NCBI GenBank assembly: GCA_003254925.1
Contig: QANZ01044257.1
Coordinates: 174,453-238,452, forward strand
Direction: 5' to 3'
DNA length: 64,000 bases
Origin: Chamaecrista fasciculata
Lineage: Eukaryota; Streptophyta; Magnoliopsida; Fabales; Fabaceae
Positions 10,763 to 22,771 of this stretch are shown here, piece after piece (the first letter of the stretch is position 1; each line of letters opens with the position of its first letter). The translations under genes and the position numbers were made by a program. Under the pieces are notes generated by a model. It searched no databases. It was given only the letters and a program-made list of their open reading frames with translations, and was not told the DNA's origin.

Positions 10763-12065
10763 CTATTTTTTTATGGGTAGACTTTTTTTTTTGATACCGT
10801 GATGGGCAGACTTTAGAGTTATTTGAGGTAGGTTGTTTCCTAAATTTCTTTATTTTTGGGTTTGACATTACCTTTTTGTCGTTACTCGGTACAATTAGCG
10901 AGAATGTGATTTTATTATATTCTATCTATATCAAGTTTTTTAAGGTAAATATAGACTGATTAAGTTAATGATTAATTTACCTAAAATAAAGAAAAAATAA
11001 AATTAAAAGATTAAATTGTCTTCATTAAATTACTCATAGTTACTCTAACTAATTCAATATCTTTGACTTTTAATAGGAATAGCATCGTAAAAAAAATAAT
11101 TAATGTTTTCTTGATTTTGTAAAACATCAGATATTTTAAGATAAAAAAAATTCTCAAGCAGATATTTTAAGACCGAGAGAGTAATTAATTACAGGGAAAT
11201 TGTTCCTTTCCAAAAAGAAAAAAAAAAGAGGGAAATTGATTTTTAATTGCAATGCCGTTTCCATTTTCTTATTAGATCCATCCATATCTCCATAGCAACA
11301 GACCCTTAATTTTTTATTTTTTAAAATAATATACAAAATTTCTAAAAACACCTTTCTTCCTTAGAAAATCCACTTGGTATGATTTTTCTGCTATGATCTC
11401 TGGAGTTTGTCGGTGAAGCCAAAAAAAGAGCTGAGGAAAAAAGTGAGCAAAACTATGACTTTTTAACAAGGGAGTTAGACTTAAATATAGTACAAGGTTA
11501 ATTTCTCACAATATAAGATTTATATTAAATTCTTGTTAGGAGAGTCAGTGTCACGTCAATATTGATATGTTATTCATCACTTTTTTAAAAATAAGAATCA
11601 TCATTAAATTTTATATAAAAATTTGGACAAATAAATAAAACTAATTTTTCACAATTGGTAGATAAGGCTACATCTAAAAATTAGTCTCAAATCAAATACG
11701 AGTTCAATCTATTTTTTTTCCTGAGTTCAATCTAATTGAGTTGTAATAAAAGTGTTAAACACTCCACAGTTCTCATTTCTAAGAAGGATTACCTTAAAAT
11801 AATCATCCAAAAATCAATATAATCTTTAATATTAAATTGAATCATCCTAAAAACACAAATTGTAAGAAAAAAATAATTATTTTAAAGGTTAAATTTAACT
11901 AAGTCGAAAAAAAAATATAAAACTTAGTACCCTAATGAAATGATCAAAGTTAATTAGAAAATGTTGTATTACTTGGTTGGTGTTTTAAATTTTTTATGAA
12001 AAAAAAAGTACAATAATTTTGACTCAAAGAGATTATGATAAAATGGAATTGTCAAATGTGTAACG
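10763..12065. other. Intergenic, AT-rich
   Basis: No gene seen. 10828-10905 and 11271-11340 match the upstream region of copy 1 (5440-5475/5860-5900 and 6065-6125). 10920-11180 looks like a decayed MITE, ending in a phrase gaccgagagag, at low confidence. Confidence 0.4.
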
Positions 12066-12074
12066 TTAATTTTA

Positions 12075-12504
12075 GGGTAAATTACACTTTGGTACCCTGT
12101 GGTTTGACCCTATTTCACTTTGGTACCATGTGGTTTGAAACTTGACACTTTGGTACCCTGTGGTATTCTCCATTAACACTTTGGTACCCTTTGGAGCTAT
12201 TTTGTAATTTTAACCACAACAAATTTTTCAAAAATTACATAATGACCCCAAAAAATTTTCAAAAAATTACAAATAGGTCCCTGGATACATATTATATAGG
12301 GACTAAAATGAAAAATTTAAAATTTTTTTGGGGTCAATATGTAATTTTTGTAAAATTTATTATGGTTAAAATTACAAAATAAGTCCAAAGGGTACCAAAG
12401 TGTTAATGGAGAATACCACAGGGTACCAAAGTGTCAAGTTTCAAACCACAGGGTACCAAAGTGAAACAGGGTTTAACCACAGGGTACCAAAGTGTAATTT
12501 ACCC
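12075..12504. mobile_element. MULE-type fold-back element, GGGTAAATTACAC family
   Basis: A near-perfect palindrome of 430 bp starting GGGTAAATTACACTTTGG and ending with its inverse. It is flanked by an exact 9-bp direct repeat TTAATTTTA (12066-12074 and 12505-12513). The phrase CTTTGGTACCCTGTGG is repeated along each arm. Same family and same length as 18309-18738, and as the partial copy at the window's right end. Short open frames inside are arm sequence, not genes. Confidence 0.85.
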
Positions 12505-12513
12505 TTAATTTTA

Positions 12514-14290
12514 ATTGTAAAAACTATTTTTTTCATTATTTTCCTCCTTTAATTTTATGATTTTTCTATCCTTTAAATTTTCCTCGGTATTATTTTTTTT
12601 AATGGAATATTTTGAAAAATGAAGTTTTTTTTTTTATTAAATCATGGGTATCCTTGCCTATCCGTGTAACGGTCTAAGCGAAGACTAATCTCATTCGGGC
12701 CTCAGAGACGAAATGGCCAGAACTCTCCCAACAATGTCGACTCTAAAGAAAAATGAAGCATTATTCAAAAGAAAGTTCTAAGGATAATAAGACTTTTCAT
12801 TGTCTTTTTTTCTATAATTATTGAAAATAAAATCTGTTTTTTAATTCTCTTTTTTATTTTACTTTTTTTTTCAAAATGTTGAAACATTTTTTAGAATCTA
12901 AAAAAAAACTTGAATATATATATATATTAAAATTGTCTAAAAAAAAATCTAAAACGGCAAAAACTGTATACTGGAACCCTTTTTATTTTGAGAATAAATT
13001 ATAATAATGAGTCTAACGAAGCAGGTAGAGGTAGGCCACATTAACTTAAAAATTATTTGAGGAGAAAGTCGGTCTTACTTAACAGTAAATACATATTAAA
13101 ATAGAATAAAAAATACAATAAAAAATAAAAGACAAGAAAAAGAAACAAAATAAAGAGAAACCAAGTGTGTGATAGTGTGGAGGTTACAATTGTTATTTAT
13201 CAAAATACTAGGTAATTAAAGAGAGATAGTGAAAAGGTAATAAAACTAACTCAAAGAGCACTTCCTCCAATTCTTTAATCTCTATGTATCTCTGCAAGTT
13301 TCTCCAAATTGGTTCACATCAAGGTGTATGTGCAATAAAATGTGTATAATTAAATTATTTTTTTAAATTTTATATCAACTTTTAATTTTGTTCTCAATAT
13401 TTTTTATTAATTTTATTTTTAATATTTTATATTATGGTCAATTTTATTTTTTAACCAACTTCCTTCAACAAATTAACGATAAATTTCATCGTATCTTTTA
13501 ACTTAAATTATGATTTAAATTTTTATTTTTATTATTTTTATATTATATATCATTAGCCATATAAAATTTGTTATTGATATTGAATTGAAGGAAGAGTAAA
13601 TTTTACAATTATCCTTAATTGTTAATACACATGTCATAATGAACAACCTTAATACTAAAAAAAACAAAGATCAAACTCAAATCTATCGTTTATTTATTTA
13701 TTTATTTTGATGAGAAAGAAGATGAATCTTCATTTATAAGATAAAATGACATAAATACATAAAGGATACCAAGCATGACATATATCTAGCAAAATAACTA
13801 TAATTAATTGGCCAGCGACAAACCCTTAAATGGAGCTCAGATTTGCGGAGGATTAGTCTTTAACCCATCGAGCTGGGGGATACCTTGGACAACCAAAAAA
13901 AAAAAACTACAATCATGAGCTCTTAGAAATAGATTACAACAGTACAGGAGAAAAAAGAAAATCCTACGCAATACACTTAAAAAAGATACAAATATTAAGA
14001 TTCAGATCTCCTATACTAAACAAAAGATACATATAATTTTTAAATCTTTATAAAATTTTATTTTTGGATAAAGAGAAAATTTTTTGAAGAATTTGCCAAA
14101 GAGATGCAACATTATACCCCTCTCATATGAGGAAACATTTTTTCAGAAAATTCCTTTAGAAAAAAGCATATTTTTAGACGGAAAGAAATCTAACTTTTTT
14201 AATGAAAGGGACCTCTAATAGAAACACTTTCCTAAAGAAGAAAATAGAAAATAGATACAGACATTTTGGTTAAAGTGTACGAACTATAAA
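12514..14290. repeat. Repeat-rich spacer between copies 2 and 3
   Basis: 12628-12745 is a 5'-truncated minus-oriented SINE of the family described at 20625-20807 (shared phrase CTATCCGTGTAACGGTCTAAG). 13345-13625 is a decayed copy of the fold-back family at 25350-25735. 13808-13905 looks like the 3' tail of another tRNA-derived SINE in plus orientation, ending in an A-run. No gene seen. Confidence 0.5.
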
Positions 14291-14322
14291 GTGCCACGTG
14301 TCATAGAACGGATGTGGAAGCC
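14281..14322 (+). promoter_or_regulatory. G-box in a conserved promoter block of reductase copy 3
   Basis: CACGTG at 14295-14300, about 120 nt before the start codon, within a block ACTATAAAGTGCCACGTGTC that recurs, without the palindrome, upstream of copy 4 (19500-19536 and 19591-19627). CACGTG is the classical plant bZIP/bHLH site; its use here is inference. Confidence 0.5.
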
Positions 14323-14415
14323 ATTAGTGTATAGTAGTACATATTCTCTTATGTGGCAGCAATTATACAAGTTATTCATTATATAGAGTTTCATCTATCT
14401 GAATTCTGAGCAACA

Positions 14416-14976
14416 ATGGAAGAAGAAGAAGGGAAAGGAAGAGTGTGCGTTACCGGCGGAACCGGCTTCATCGGTTCATGGATCATCAAGACTCTCCTTC
14501 ACCATGGTTACTCCGTCAATACCACCGTCAGATCCAGCTCCGGTAACTGGTTACTATATCTATATCTATACATGTTGAATAATTAGGTTATTTTTTTATT
14601 TTTATTGCAACGGTTTGCCTTGTTGTCTGATGCAGAACGATCGAACCTTTGTTAGTAGTATCTTTGTCGGACAGATCTATTTATTGGTCTTTAAAGGATA
14701 TATTACTTCCTCCGCTTCTATATATCTGATATTTAAGATAAATATATACAGATTAAGTAAATGATTAGCTCACTATTAAATTATCCCTATTAAATATTTA
14801 AAAAATATTTATTCATTTATGATTCTACTATATTTAATAGGGATAGAATGATAAAAATTTAATTAATACTCTTTTAAATTTATAAACTATCAAATATTTA
14901 AAAAATAAAAAAGACTCTCTAAAAAAGCTAATATTCAAAATTAAAAAAGACTCTTAAAAAAAGTAGATATTCAAAG

Positions 14977-15011
<35 letters not shown>

Positions 15012-17616
15012 CATTAATTCTCATGTGAGTTAAAGAGGACCTCATATTTTATAGGGGATAGGTTGTATTCCCATGCTTAGCGATGTTAAAATTACTCACT
15101 TGGGTCGGTCTAATTACAATTTTGACAAAAGTATTCATTTTGTCCTTAAACTTTACATTGCTCTCAATTTCGTCTCCAATCATTCACATTGTCGTCAATT
15201 TTATCCTTTGACTAACTTCTTTTAATAAATTAAAAACAGACTGCATTCAGTTTTTCAATCGAAGTTAAGATTTGAGTTTCTTTTTCTATCAATTTTACAT
15301 TATATATCATTAGCCACATAGATTCTGCCGTTAATATTTGGCTAAAGTAAGAGCAAATGATAAAATTGACCAAAACGTGAAAGATTGGGGACGAAATTGA
15401 CAGTAAAAAAAGATTGGGGATGAAATTGAGAACAAGTGTAAAGTTTGGGGACGAAATAAGTGTTTTTGCCTACAATTTTTTAGTTGGTTTAATATTTTTC
15501 CTTAGTCAAAATTTTTATTTTCGTCTTTAATATTTACTTCAAATTGTGTTTTTTAGCTCTTAATTTTTTTTTTCCTATTTTGGTCTTTAATGTTTCTCAA
15601 TTGTACCATTTTGGTCCCTAATTACTGAATATAGTCATATATTTCTCGTTTCAAGTCCGAATGCGACAAAATTGAAGTTACGAGTTACTCTTGATGAATT
15701 CTTTCTCTTCCCAGTTAGGGTCGTCGACAAATAAGATTAAATCAGACGTAAAAATAAGCCTCTCATTTCATAAAGTTTGTCATATCTTTCTTGTTTGCAA
15801 GTCTAAATAACGTAACGAAACAAAATTCAATGTTGGAGAGGTGGTCAGGGGCCAAAAGGTTGGCAGTGGTGTTAAAATAAAGGGACTGATGATTCGTATT
15901 TCCTACAATTCAAAGACCACAAGGTTGATGATAGTGTAAAATTCAAAGACTAATTCGTATTACTATTTTCCTACAATTCAGGGACTAAATCATTGACTCA
16001 GTAATAATTCAAGGACCAAAAAGTAAGTTTTCTCATTAAATTATTAAAGTGGGCTTCATTTGTGCTTGAAGTCAACTTGCACAATGTGGACAGCTTTGGC
16101 GTCATACTCAAAGTTCAATTCGTTCAAATCAGCTTTATTTTCATGAACTGACTTCATTAAACCTCGGATGGCTTGTTAGATTTCTTTTGCCTTAGCTATT
16201 GTCATTGGACCATTTGGCGCATGTAAGTCATCATCTTGAATCACTTCGGGTCTGTATTAGGTTTATCAGCGTATTCATTAGAAAGTACCCCACTAATTTA
16301 GTTTTCTTATATGATTAATGGCATGCATAATGCTTTTTATGTATAGCTCTAATGAAAATTTTCCTTTCCCATTTTTTGGCATAAAGCAGAACACAAGAAA
16401 GATGTTAGATTCCTCACAAATCTGCCAGGAGCATCCCAAAGGCTTCAAATTCTAAACGCAGATTTAAGCAACCCAGAGAGTTTCAAAGAAGCCATTGAAG
16501 GATGCATTGGAGTTTTTCATGTGGCTACTCCAATTGATGTTCAAGACAAAGAACCTGAAGAAGTAGTGACCAAAAGATCTATTGATGGAGCACTTGAGAT
16601 TCTCAAGGCATGTCTTGCTTCAAAGACTGTGAAGAGAGTTGTTTACACTTCTAGTGTTGCTTCTATTGCTTCTTCTGTTAATGGTGTAATTAGAGATCAA
16701 GAAGAACAAGATAAAGAGGTGATTATGGATGAGAGTTTTTGGAGTGATGTGGAATATCTTAGAGCTTCAAAGCCATTTGGATGGTCTTATGCAATTTCTA
16801 AGACTTTGACAGAAAAGGCAGTGCTTGAATTTGGAGAACAAAATGGTTTAGATGTTGTCACTCTCATCCCTCCTTTTGTTGTTGGACCCTTCATTTGTCC
16901 TAAGCTTCCTGGCTCAATCCATTGTTCATTATTTTTGCTATTTGGTATGTCCTACAATTTGCTACACTTGTTGGAAAAAAATGTTGGGATGTTATAGACA
17001 GAGATAAAAGTGAAGATCACTCAATTTAAACTCTCACACAATAGTGATTATTAATAAGGATTCTTCTCAGTTACTTTTTGGGTTTGTACTTAATTAGTAT
17101 TCTTAGGACACTGGTTAGAAGTATGATATTAACTATAGTAAATTGATGCAGGTGCTGACCTTTTAGATTTTGTGGGACAATCACTTATGGTGCATGTAGA
17201 TGATGTGGCCAGAGCACATATATTTCTGCTAGAACATCCAAATCCAAAAGGGAGGTACATTTGTAAAGCATGTTTGTCAACTATTGAAGACATGTATGAA
17301 ATTCTTTCTGCAAGATACCCTGAACTTCAATTACCAACACCAGAGTGAGTTCTCTTTCTTGTCCTTATTAATTCATTCCTTTTCTCTTTGTTTACTGACA
17401 TGAAAAACTGGTTTCAAGTTATGCATATGTATATATATGTTGTTTTTTGCTTATTTCTTCTTGTCCTCTTGAAGATCCTTGAAGGGGATGAAACTTCAAA
17501 AACTAGCAGATGTATCATCAAGAAAGCTCATAGATGCTGGATTTGAGTTCATGTATGGACTTGAGGACATGTTAGTGGATACCGTTGAATGCTGCAAAGA
17601 AAAGGGATATCTTTGA
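14416..17616 (+). CDS. DFR/vestitone reductase-like NAD(P)H-dependent reductase, copy 3
   Basis: Exons 14416-14542, 16390-16944, 17152-17344 and 17475-17616: 1017 nt, 338 residues, all GT-AG. It starts [20 protein letters not shown] (dinucleotide-binding motif) and has Tyr176/Lys180 in SYAISK. Exon 4 ends CCKEKGYL, like medicarpin-pathway vestitone reductases as I know them, though that ending is shared widely in the family. Likely a soluble NADPH-dependent carbonyl reductase of phenolic metabolism; substrate unknown. Intron 1 is 1847 nt and has collected repeats, compared with 76-84 nt in copies 1 and 2. A G-box lies about 120 nt upstream. Copy 4, immediately downstream, is its recent tandem duplicate. 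Confidence 0.9.
15120..15475. repeat. Fold-back repeat inside intron 1 of copy 3
   Basis: Left arm phrase TTTTGTCCTTAAACTTTACA pairs with right TGTAAAGTTTGGGGACGAAA; the centre matches the related elements at 25350-25735 and 49342-49745. No clear TSD. A TA microsatellite lies just before it (14981-15006). Confidence 0.6.
15480..16050. repeat. Dispersed TTTTGGTCCC-type repeat in intron 1 of copy 3
   Basis: Left phrases CATTTTGGTCCCTAATTACT and right phrases GGGACTAAATCATTG and GGACCAAAAAG face each other. 15650-15800 matches the element at 53820-54520. Old and partly degraded. Confidence 0.45.
16060..16275 (-). pseudogene. Gypsy-type polyprotein tail remnant
   Basis: Minus-strand frame reads [19 protein letters not shown], a stop, then [17 protein letters not shown] and further to a stop. 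The NGPMTRAKAK-like phrase followed by a short acidic tail is typical of the C-terminus of Ty3/gypsy retrotransposon polyproteins. A premature stop and no neighbouring integrase show a dead fragment, lying inside intron 1 of reductase copy 3. Moderate to low confidence. Confidence 0.4.
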
Positions 17617-17715
17617 AAATATTGTGAATCTACCTCAATGAAAAATAAATTTCATATATATACTTCTTTGCCTAATTATTTTTAGTTATTCTATATTTTT
17701 TTTTTAAATTAAAAA

Positions 17716-17999
17716 GGCCAAAGTCCTATTTTAGTCCCCCAGTTATGCTCAGTGTTCCAAATTGGTCCCCCAGTTATTTTTCGTTCCATATTGGTCCCTC
17801 AGTTATGCAAAATTTGACAAAGTTGGTCCCTCTAACAGTTTCCATCCATTTTTTCAATTAAAAAAAAGACAAAATTGATTTTTAACTCCTAAAAGTTTAA
17901 ATTCTTTACATCAAGGACATTTTTCTCTATAATAGAACCAAAATGAAAGAAAGAAGAAATACTTGGGGATTTTAGTTTATTTTACACAAAAAACACAAC

Positions 18000-18043
<44 letters not shown>

Positions 18044-18271
18044 ATTTTGGTTCTATTATAGAGAAAAAGGTCCTTGATGTAAAGAATTTAAACTTTTAGG
18101 AGTTAAAAATCAATTTTGTCTTTTTTTAACGGAAAAAATGGATGGAAACTGTTAGAGGGACCAACTTTGTCAAAATTTGCATAACTGGGGGACCAATATG
18201 GAACGAAAAATAACTGGGGGACCAATTTGGAACACTGAGCATAACTGGGGGACTAAAATAGGACTTTGGCC
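17716..18271. mobile_element. MULE-type fold-back element, GGCCAAAGTCC family
   Basis: Termini GGCCAAAGTCCTATTTTAGT and its exact inverse, flanked by an exact 9-bp direct repeat AATTAAAAA (17707-17715 and 18272-18280). The arms pair to the centre, where a TC microsatellite (18004-18041) replaces part of one arm. Same family as 46957-47601. Confidence 0.85.
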
Positions 18272-18308
18272 AATTAAAAATCATGTCAATGAAGATTTAA
18301 TTAATTTA

Positions 18309-18738
18309 GGGTAAATTACACTTTGGTACCCTGTGGTTTGACCCTATTTCACTTTGGTACCCTGTGGTTTGAAACTTGACACTTTGGTACCCTGTGGTAT
18401 TCTCCATTAACACTTTGGTACCCTTTGGAGCTATTTTGTAATTTTAACCATAACAAATTTTGCAAAAATCACATATTAACCCCAAAAAATTTTTAAAAAA
18501 TTACAAATAGGTCCCTGGATACATATTATATAGGGACTAAAATGAAAAATTTAAAATTTTTTTGGGGTCAATATGTAATTTTTGTAAAATTTATCATGGT
18601 TAAAATTACAAAATAGCTCCAAAGGGTACCAAAGTGTTAATGGAGAATACCACAGGGTACCAAAGTGTCAAGTTTCAAACCACAGGGTACCAAAGTGAAA
18701 TAGGGTCAAACCACAGGGTACCAAAGTGTAATTTACCC
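18309..18738. mobile_element. MULE-type fold-back element, GGGTAAATTACAC family
   Basis: A 430-bp near-perfect palindrome, closely similar to 12075-12504, flanked by an exact 9-bp direct repeat ATTAATTTA (18300-18308 and 18739-18747). It lies 28 bp after the TSD of the previous element, downstream of reductase copy 3. Confidence 0.85.
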
Positions 18739-18980
18739 ATTAATTTATTTTAGTGGACAGATACTTAAATTTTGATTACCTGTTGTCGAGTTATGACCGT
18801 AAGTAAATGAGTTTAAATTGTGCCACAAAAAGTTAATTTTGGACTAAAGATAAAAAATCCTAAAAATATAATCCCAAACCGGATAGAAATGAGGGGTTCA
18901 CTTTCAAGAGCTAATTTAATCTTGTTTTTTGACAACCGCAATTGAATAGAGAAAATACTCGTTAAAAGCAATATGTACAA

Positions 18981-19140
18981 GCCAATGAAGTTTGGCTCAC
19001 TTGGTCACCTTACGCCCATGACAATTGCATGGTTTAGGTTCGATTCCTGTACCTCTATAAGTGCTCTTTGAGCCCGGAGGCCTGCCCTGACCCTGGACTG
19101 GGGCGTCATCCCCTCACCTAAATTTTTACCTACCAAAAAG
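18981..19140 (+). mobile_element. tRNA-derived SINE (family 2)
   Basis: Starts with a tRNA-like head GGCTCACTTGGTCACC (A-box-like) and has GGTTCGATTCC (B box) about 40 bp later. It ends in an A-rich tail. Flanked by a 17-bp direct repeat with one mismatch (18964-18980 AAAAGCAATATGTACAA, 19141-19157 AAAAGCAATAGGTACAA). About 160 bp, apparently full length. Confidence 0.75.
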
Positions 19141-19157
19141 AAAAAGCAATAGGTACA

Positions 19158-19989
19158 AACTTAAAACAGACTAAAACAAAACTTAATGATAACATTTAGG
19201 AATAATACTAAATTTTTAAAATATTTAGGACCAATTGAAACATTCGACCATGATAATTGATAATTTTAAGAAAACTCTTATCAATTATAGTTTTTATTTC
19301 TTTGAAGAAAAGGGACAATCAAGTTAAGGGAATACATATCATTTGTATTGATAAACATATTTTGAAGGGATACCCACACAAAGATTGATCGTTGAGTTAA
19401 AAAAATTGATAAAAAAAATCTCTAATAAAAATAATGAAAGACAATGATTTAGAGGTTTATATATTTCTCAATCCATCTAGAAGCCACGCGATTCGTATTA
19501 ATTATAAAGTGACACATAACCTAAAACGAATGAAGCTATTAAATACTAATTGATGGGTTTAGTAACCGATAATTATTGCAAAACTCTACCAATTATAAAG
19601 TGACATATGTCCTAAAACGGATGAAGCAAATAGTGTAAACACTAGTATGGTTTTGTAATTCCTGCTATACTACTAATCAGTATGATTACTTATAAAGTAA
19701 TGGTTGGTAATTAATCAGTAGTGGTAGTTATTTACATAAACAATGGTGAGAGGTGAGAGGTGAGAAGTGAGAGGTGAGAGGTGAACCGGTTACGCTTTAT
19801 TTCAGTAGGAGTGCAGAAAACGACTCTTAGTAAACCATAATAGCCCGCAGATGTAGAAAAGTAAGTCTTAAAGCTTTTTGAACAATTGGCTTAGTGTTAC
19901 CAACTAGTAGTCGTGCCAATAGCAGCAGACAACAAGTCTAACAAGAACACTAAATATTAATATTTATTTATTAGTATTTGATGTGAGAA
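19158..19989 (+). promoter_or_regulatory. Upstream region of reductase copy 4
   Basis: Contains two tandem copies (19500-19536, 19591-19627) of the block that carries the G-box upstream of copy 3; here the palindrome is changed to CACATA and CATATG. A 7-bp minisatellite GTGAGAG, six units, lies at 19746-19787. No gene. Confidence 0.45.
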
Positions 19990-22771
19990 ATGGAAGAAGA
20001 AGAAGAAGGGAAAGGAAGAGTGTGCGTTACCGGCGGAACCGGTTTCATCGGTTCATGGATCATCAAGGCGCTGCTTCACCATGGTTACTCTGTCAATACC
20101 ACCGTCAGATCTCACTCTGGTAACTATATCTATCTATCTATATATATATATACATGTGTTGAATTGGGTTAATTTTTATTGCAAGGATTTGGATTGTTTG
20201 ATGCAGAACGAAACCTTTGTTAGTATCTTTGTCAGATCTACTTTTTGGGTTTTAAAGAATATTATTATTATTATTATATATAGTCCTCAGTCTCTTCCTT
20301 TCCAGATACAGGTGGATATATTTATATATAAAATGTTTGTAGTTGACCGCCAATCTATAAAAAATTAACTAAGGTCAACTATATAGAATCATTTCTCATA
20401 TGATTTAAAATTTAAATAGGACGTCATATCTTTTAGGGAATAGATCAGATCAGAATGAATTAAACAGAAAAGAACATGTTCTTTATAGGACGAACACTGA
20501 TCAAGAAAGGTAAAGTTAGCACTTTCCCACGTTTAGATTTATTACCACATTGAGAGATCTGATTCATAAACCAAAATATATATTTGTAGAAGATTGAAGA
20601 TGTTGTAATAAAAATTTGGTTAAAAGAACAACAAGTGTTTGGTGTAGTGGTTTAGCGAACTACACTCTAGAAAGAGGGCTCAAGTTCGATCCCTAGAGTA
20701 GACATTGTTAGGAGGGCTCTGACCGTATCTGAGGCCCGAATGAGATTATCTTTGCCTAGACCGTTATACAGATAGGCGGGGATACCCATAGCTTAACCAA
20801 AAAAACATTGGTTAAAGGGTTCTTTTGGTCCTAGATGTATGTCATAATATTCATTTTGGTCTTTTATGTTTCAAAATGTTCAAATTGATCTTAAATGTTG
20901 GCAAAATGTTTCATTTTGGTCCAAAATTATTGAATTTGATCATAATTTTTTCGTCTCTTAGCTTTTTTTTTTATCACAATGTAGGCCAAATGCAAAAAAA
21001 AATAATATGAAACTCAATAGAAAATATTGTAAACTTATTAAAACAAAGGAAAAAAAACTCATCTTTTTTTCACTTTTACTAACCTAATAATTATTCATGT
21101 CGTGACTTTTGTATATTTTATTTATGTAGGACAATGAAATTATGGATTCACAAGTATATCTTATTATTATATAAAGTTTATAGTTATACTTTATCAATTA
21201 TGAAATATTTATATTTAAAATAGTTAATATTTATTTTATTTATATATTTATGATGTCATCCGATTTCACCATAAGTCCAATCGATTGAACCAATCAACCT
21301 ATCACCCGAAAGTCTGTCCAGGTCGTTCTCTAGTCCAATTTTAATAACATTGCTATTAATAATGTCATGCATACTATTTGATATGTATAGCCCCTAATGA
21401 AATATTTCCTCTCCCATTTTTGGCATAAAGCAGAACACAAGAAAGATATTAGCTTCCTCACAAATTTGCCAGGAGCATCCCAAAAGCTTCAAATTCTAAA
21501 CGCAGATTTAAGCAATCCAGAGAGTTACAAGGAAGCCATTGAAGGATGCATTGGAGTTTTTCATGTGGCTACTCCTGTTGATTTTGAGGACAAAGAATCT
21601 GAAGAAGTAGTGACCAGAAGATCAATTGATGGAGCACTTGGGATTCTCAAGGCATGTCTTGCTTCAAAGACAGTAAAGAGAGTTGTTTACACTTCTAGTG
21701 CTGCTTCTATTGCTTCTTCTATTCAAGAAGAAGAAAAAGTGGTGATGGTGGATGAGAGTTTTTGGACTGATGTGGAATATCTTAGAAATACAAAGCCATT
21801 TGCATGGTCTTATGCAGTTTCTAAGACATTGACAGAAAAGGCAGTGCTTGAATTTGGAGAACAAAATGGTTTAGATGTTGTCACTCTGATCCCTCCTTTT
21901 GTTGTTGGACCCTTCATTTGTCCCAAGCTTCCTGGCTCTGTTCGTACTTCATTGTTCTTAGTATTTGGTATGTCCTCCAATTTGCTATACTTGTTGGGAA
22001 AAATTTTGGGATGTTAAAGAAAAAGATAAAAGTGAAGATCATTCAGTAACAAACTCTCACACAAAAGAGATTATTGGTTAGGATTTTTCTAATTAGTGTC
22101 TCCAGTATATTGTTTGAGGTGTACAAGAAAATAGGAAAGGATTAGTGCTTTTGGTTAAGGTGTACCAGAAAGTGAAAAAGGAATTAAAAATAGTAAATTA
22201 GGAAGTTTCTTTTTTCAACTTTCAAGACATAATAATGTTTTTTAACTAGTGTTCTTAGGATGCTTGTTAAAAAGACCATATTAACTATAATAAACTGATG
22301 CAGGTGAGGACCATTTTGGATACATAGGACAAGTACCTATGGTGCATGTGGATGACGTGGCCAGGGCACATATATTTCTGCTAGAACATCCAAATCCAAA
22401 AGGGAGGTACATTTGTAAAGCATGTTTGTCAACTATTGAAGACATGTATGAAATTCTTTCTGCAAGATACCCTGAACTTCAATTACCAACACAAGAGTGA
22501 GTTCTCTTTCTTGTCCTTATTAATTCATTCTTTTTTTTCTTTGTTTACTGACATGAAAAACTGGTTTCTAGTTATGCATATATGTATATATATGTTGTTT
22601 TTTGATTATTTCTTCTTGTCCTCTTGAAGATCCTTGAAGGGGATGAACCTTCAAAAACTAGCAGATGTATCATCAAGAAAGATCATAGATGCTGGATTTG
22701 AGTTCAAGTATGGACTTGAGGAAATGTTAGTGGATACCATTGAATGCTGCAAAGGAAAGGGATATCTTTGA
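19990..22771 (+). CDS. DFR/vestitone reductase-like NAD(P)H-dependent reductase, copy 4
   Basis: Exons 19990-20119, 21434-21967, 22304-22496 and 22630-22771: 999 nt, 332 residues. The start [20 protein letters not shown] holds the dinucleotide-binding motif; the catalytic pair is Tyr170/Lys174 in FAWSYAVSK, where the other three copies have FGW. Introns 2 and 3 align with copy 3, and intron 3 is nearly identical, so this is a recent tandem duplicate. A 50-bp tandem duplication spans the end of exon 4: the stop codon sits exactly at the junction, and the extra copy lies in the 3' UTR. The last residues read CCKGKGYL instead of CCKEKGYL. Probably functional; substrate unknown. Confidence 0.88.
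20625..20807 (+). mobile_element. tRNA-derived SINE (family 1), full length
   Basis: Inside intron 1 of copy 4. Head GTGTTTGGTGTAGTGGTTTA (A-box-like), then AGTTCGATCCC (B box). The body ends GGGATACCCATAGCTTAACC plus an A-run. A 9-bp direct repeat TTGGTTAAA flanks it (20616-20624, 20808-20816). Other copies: 44932-45121 and truncated ones at 12628-12745 and about 43215-43340. Confidence 0.7.

Noticed and set aside
14379..14386. TATA box TATATAG close to the copy 3 start codon
   Set aside because: It would place the transcription start within a few bases of the ATG; AT-rich context makes chance occurrence likely.
18981..20700. tRNA genes suggested by A/B-box-like motifs
   Set aside because: Flanking direct repeats, A-rich tails and long non-tRNA bodies show SINEs, and no cloverleaf can be drawn.
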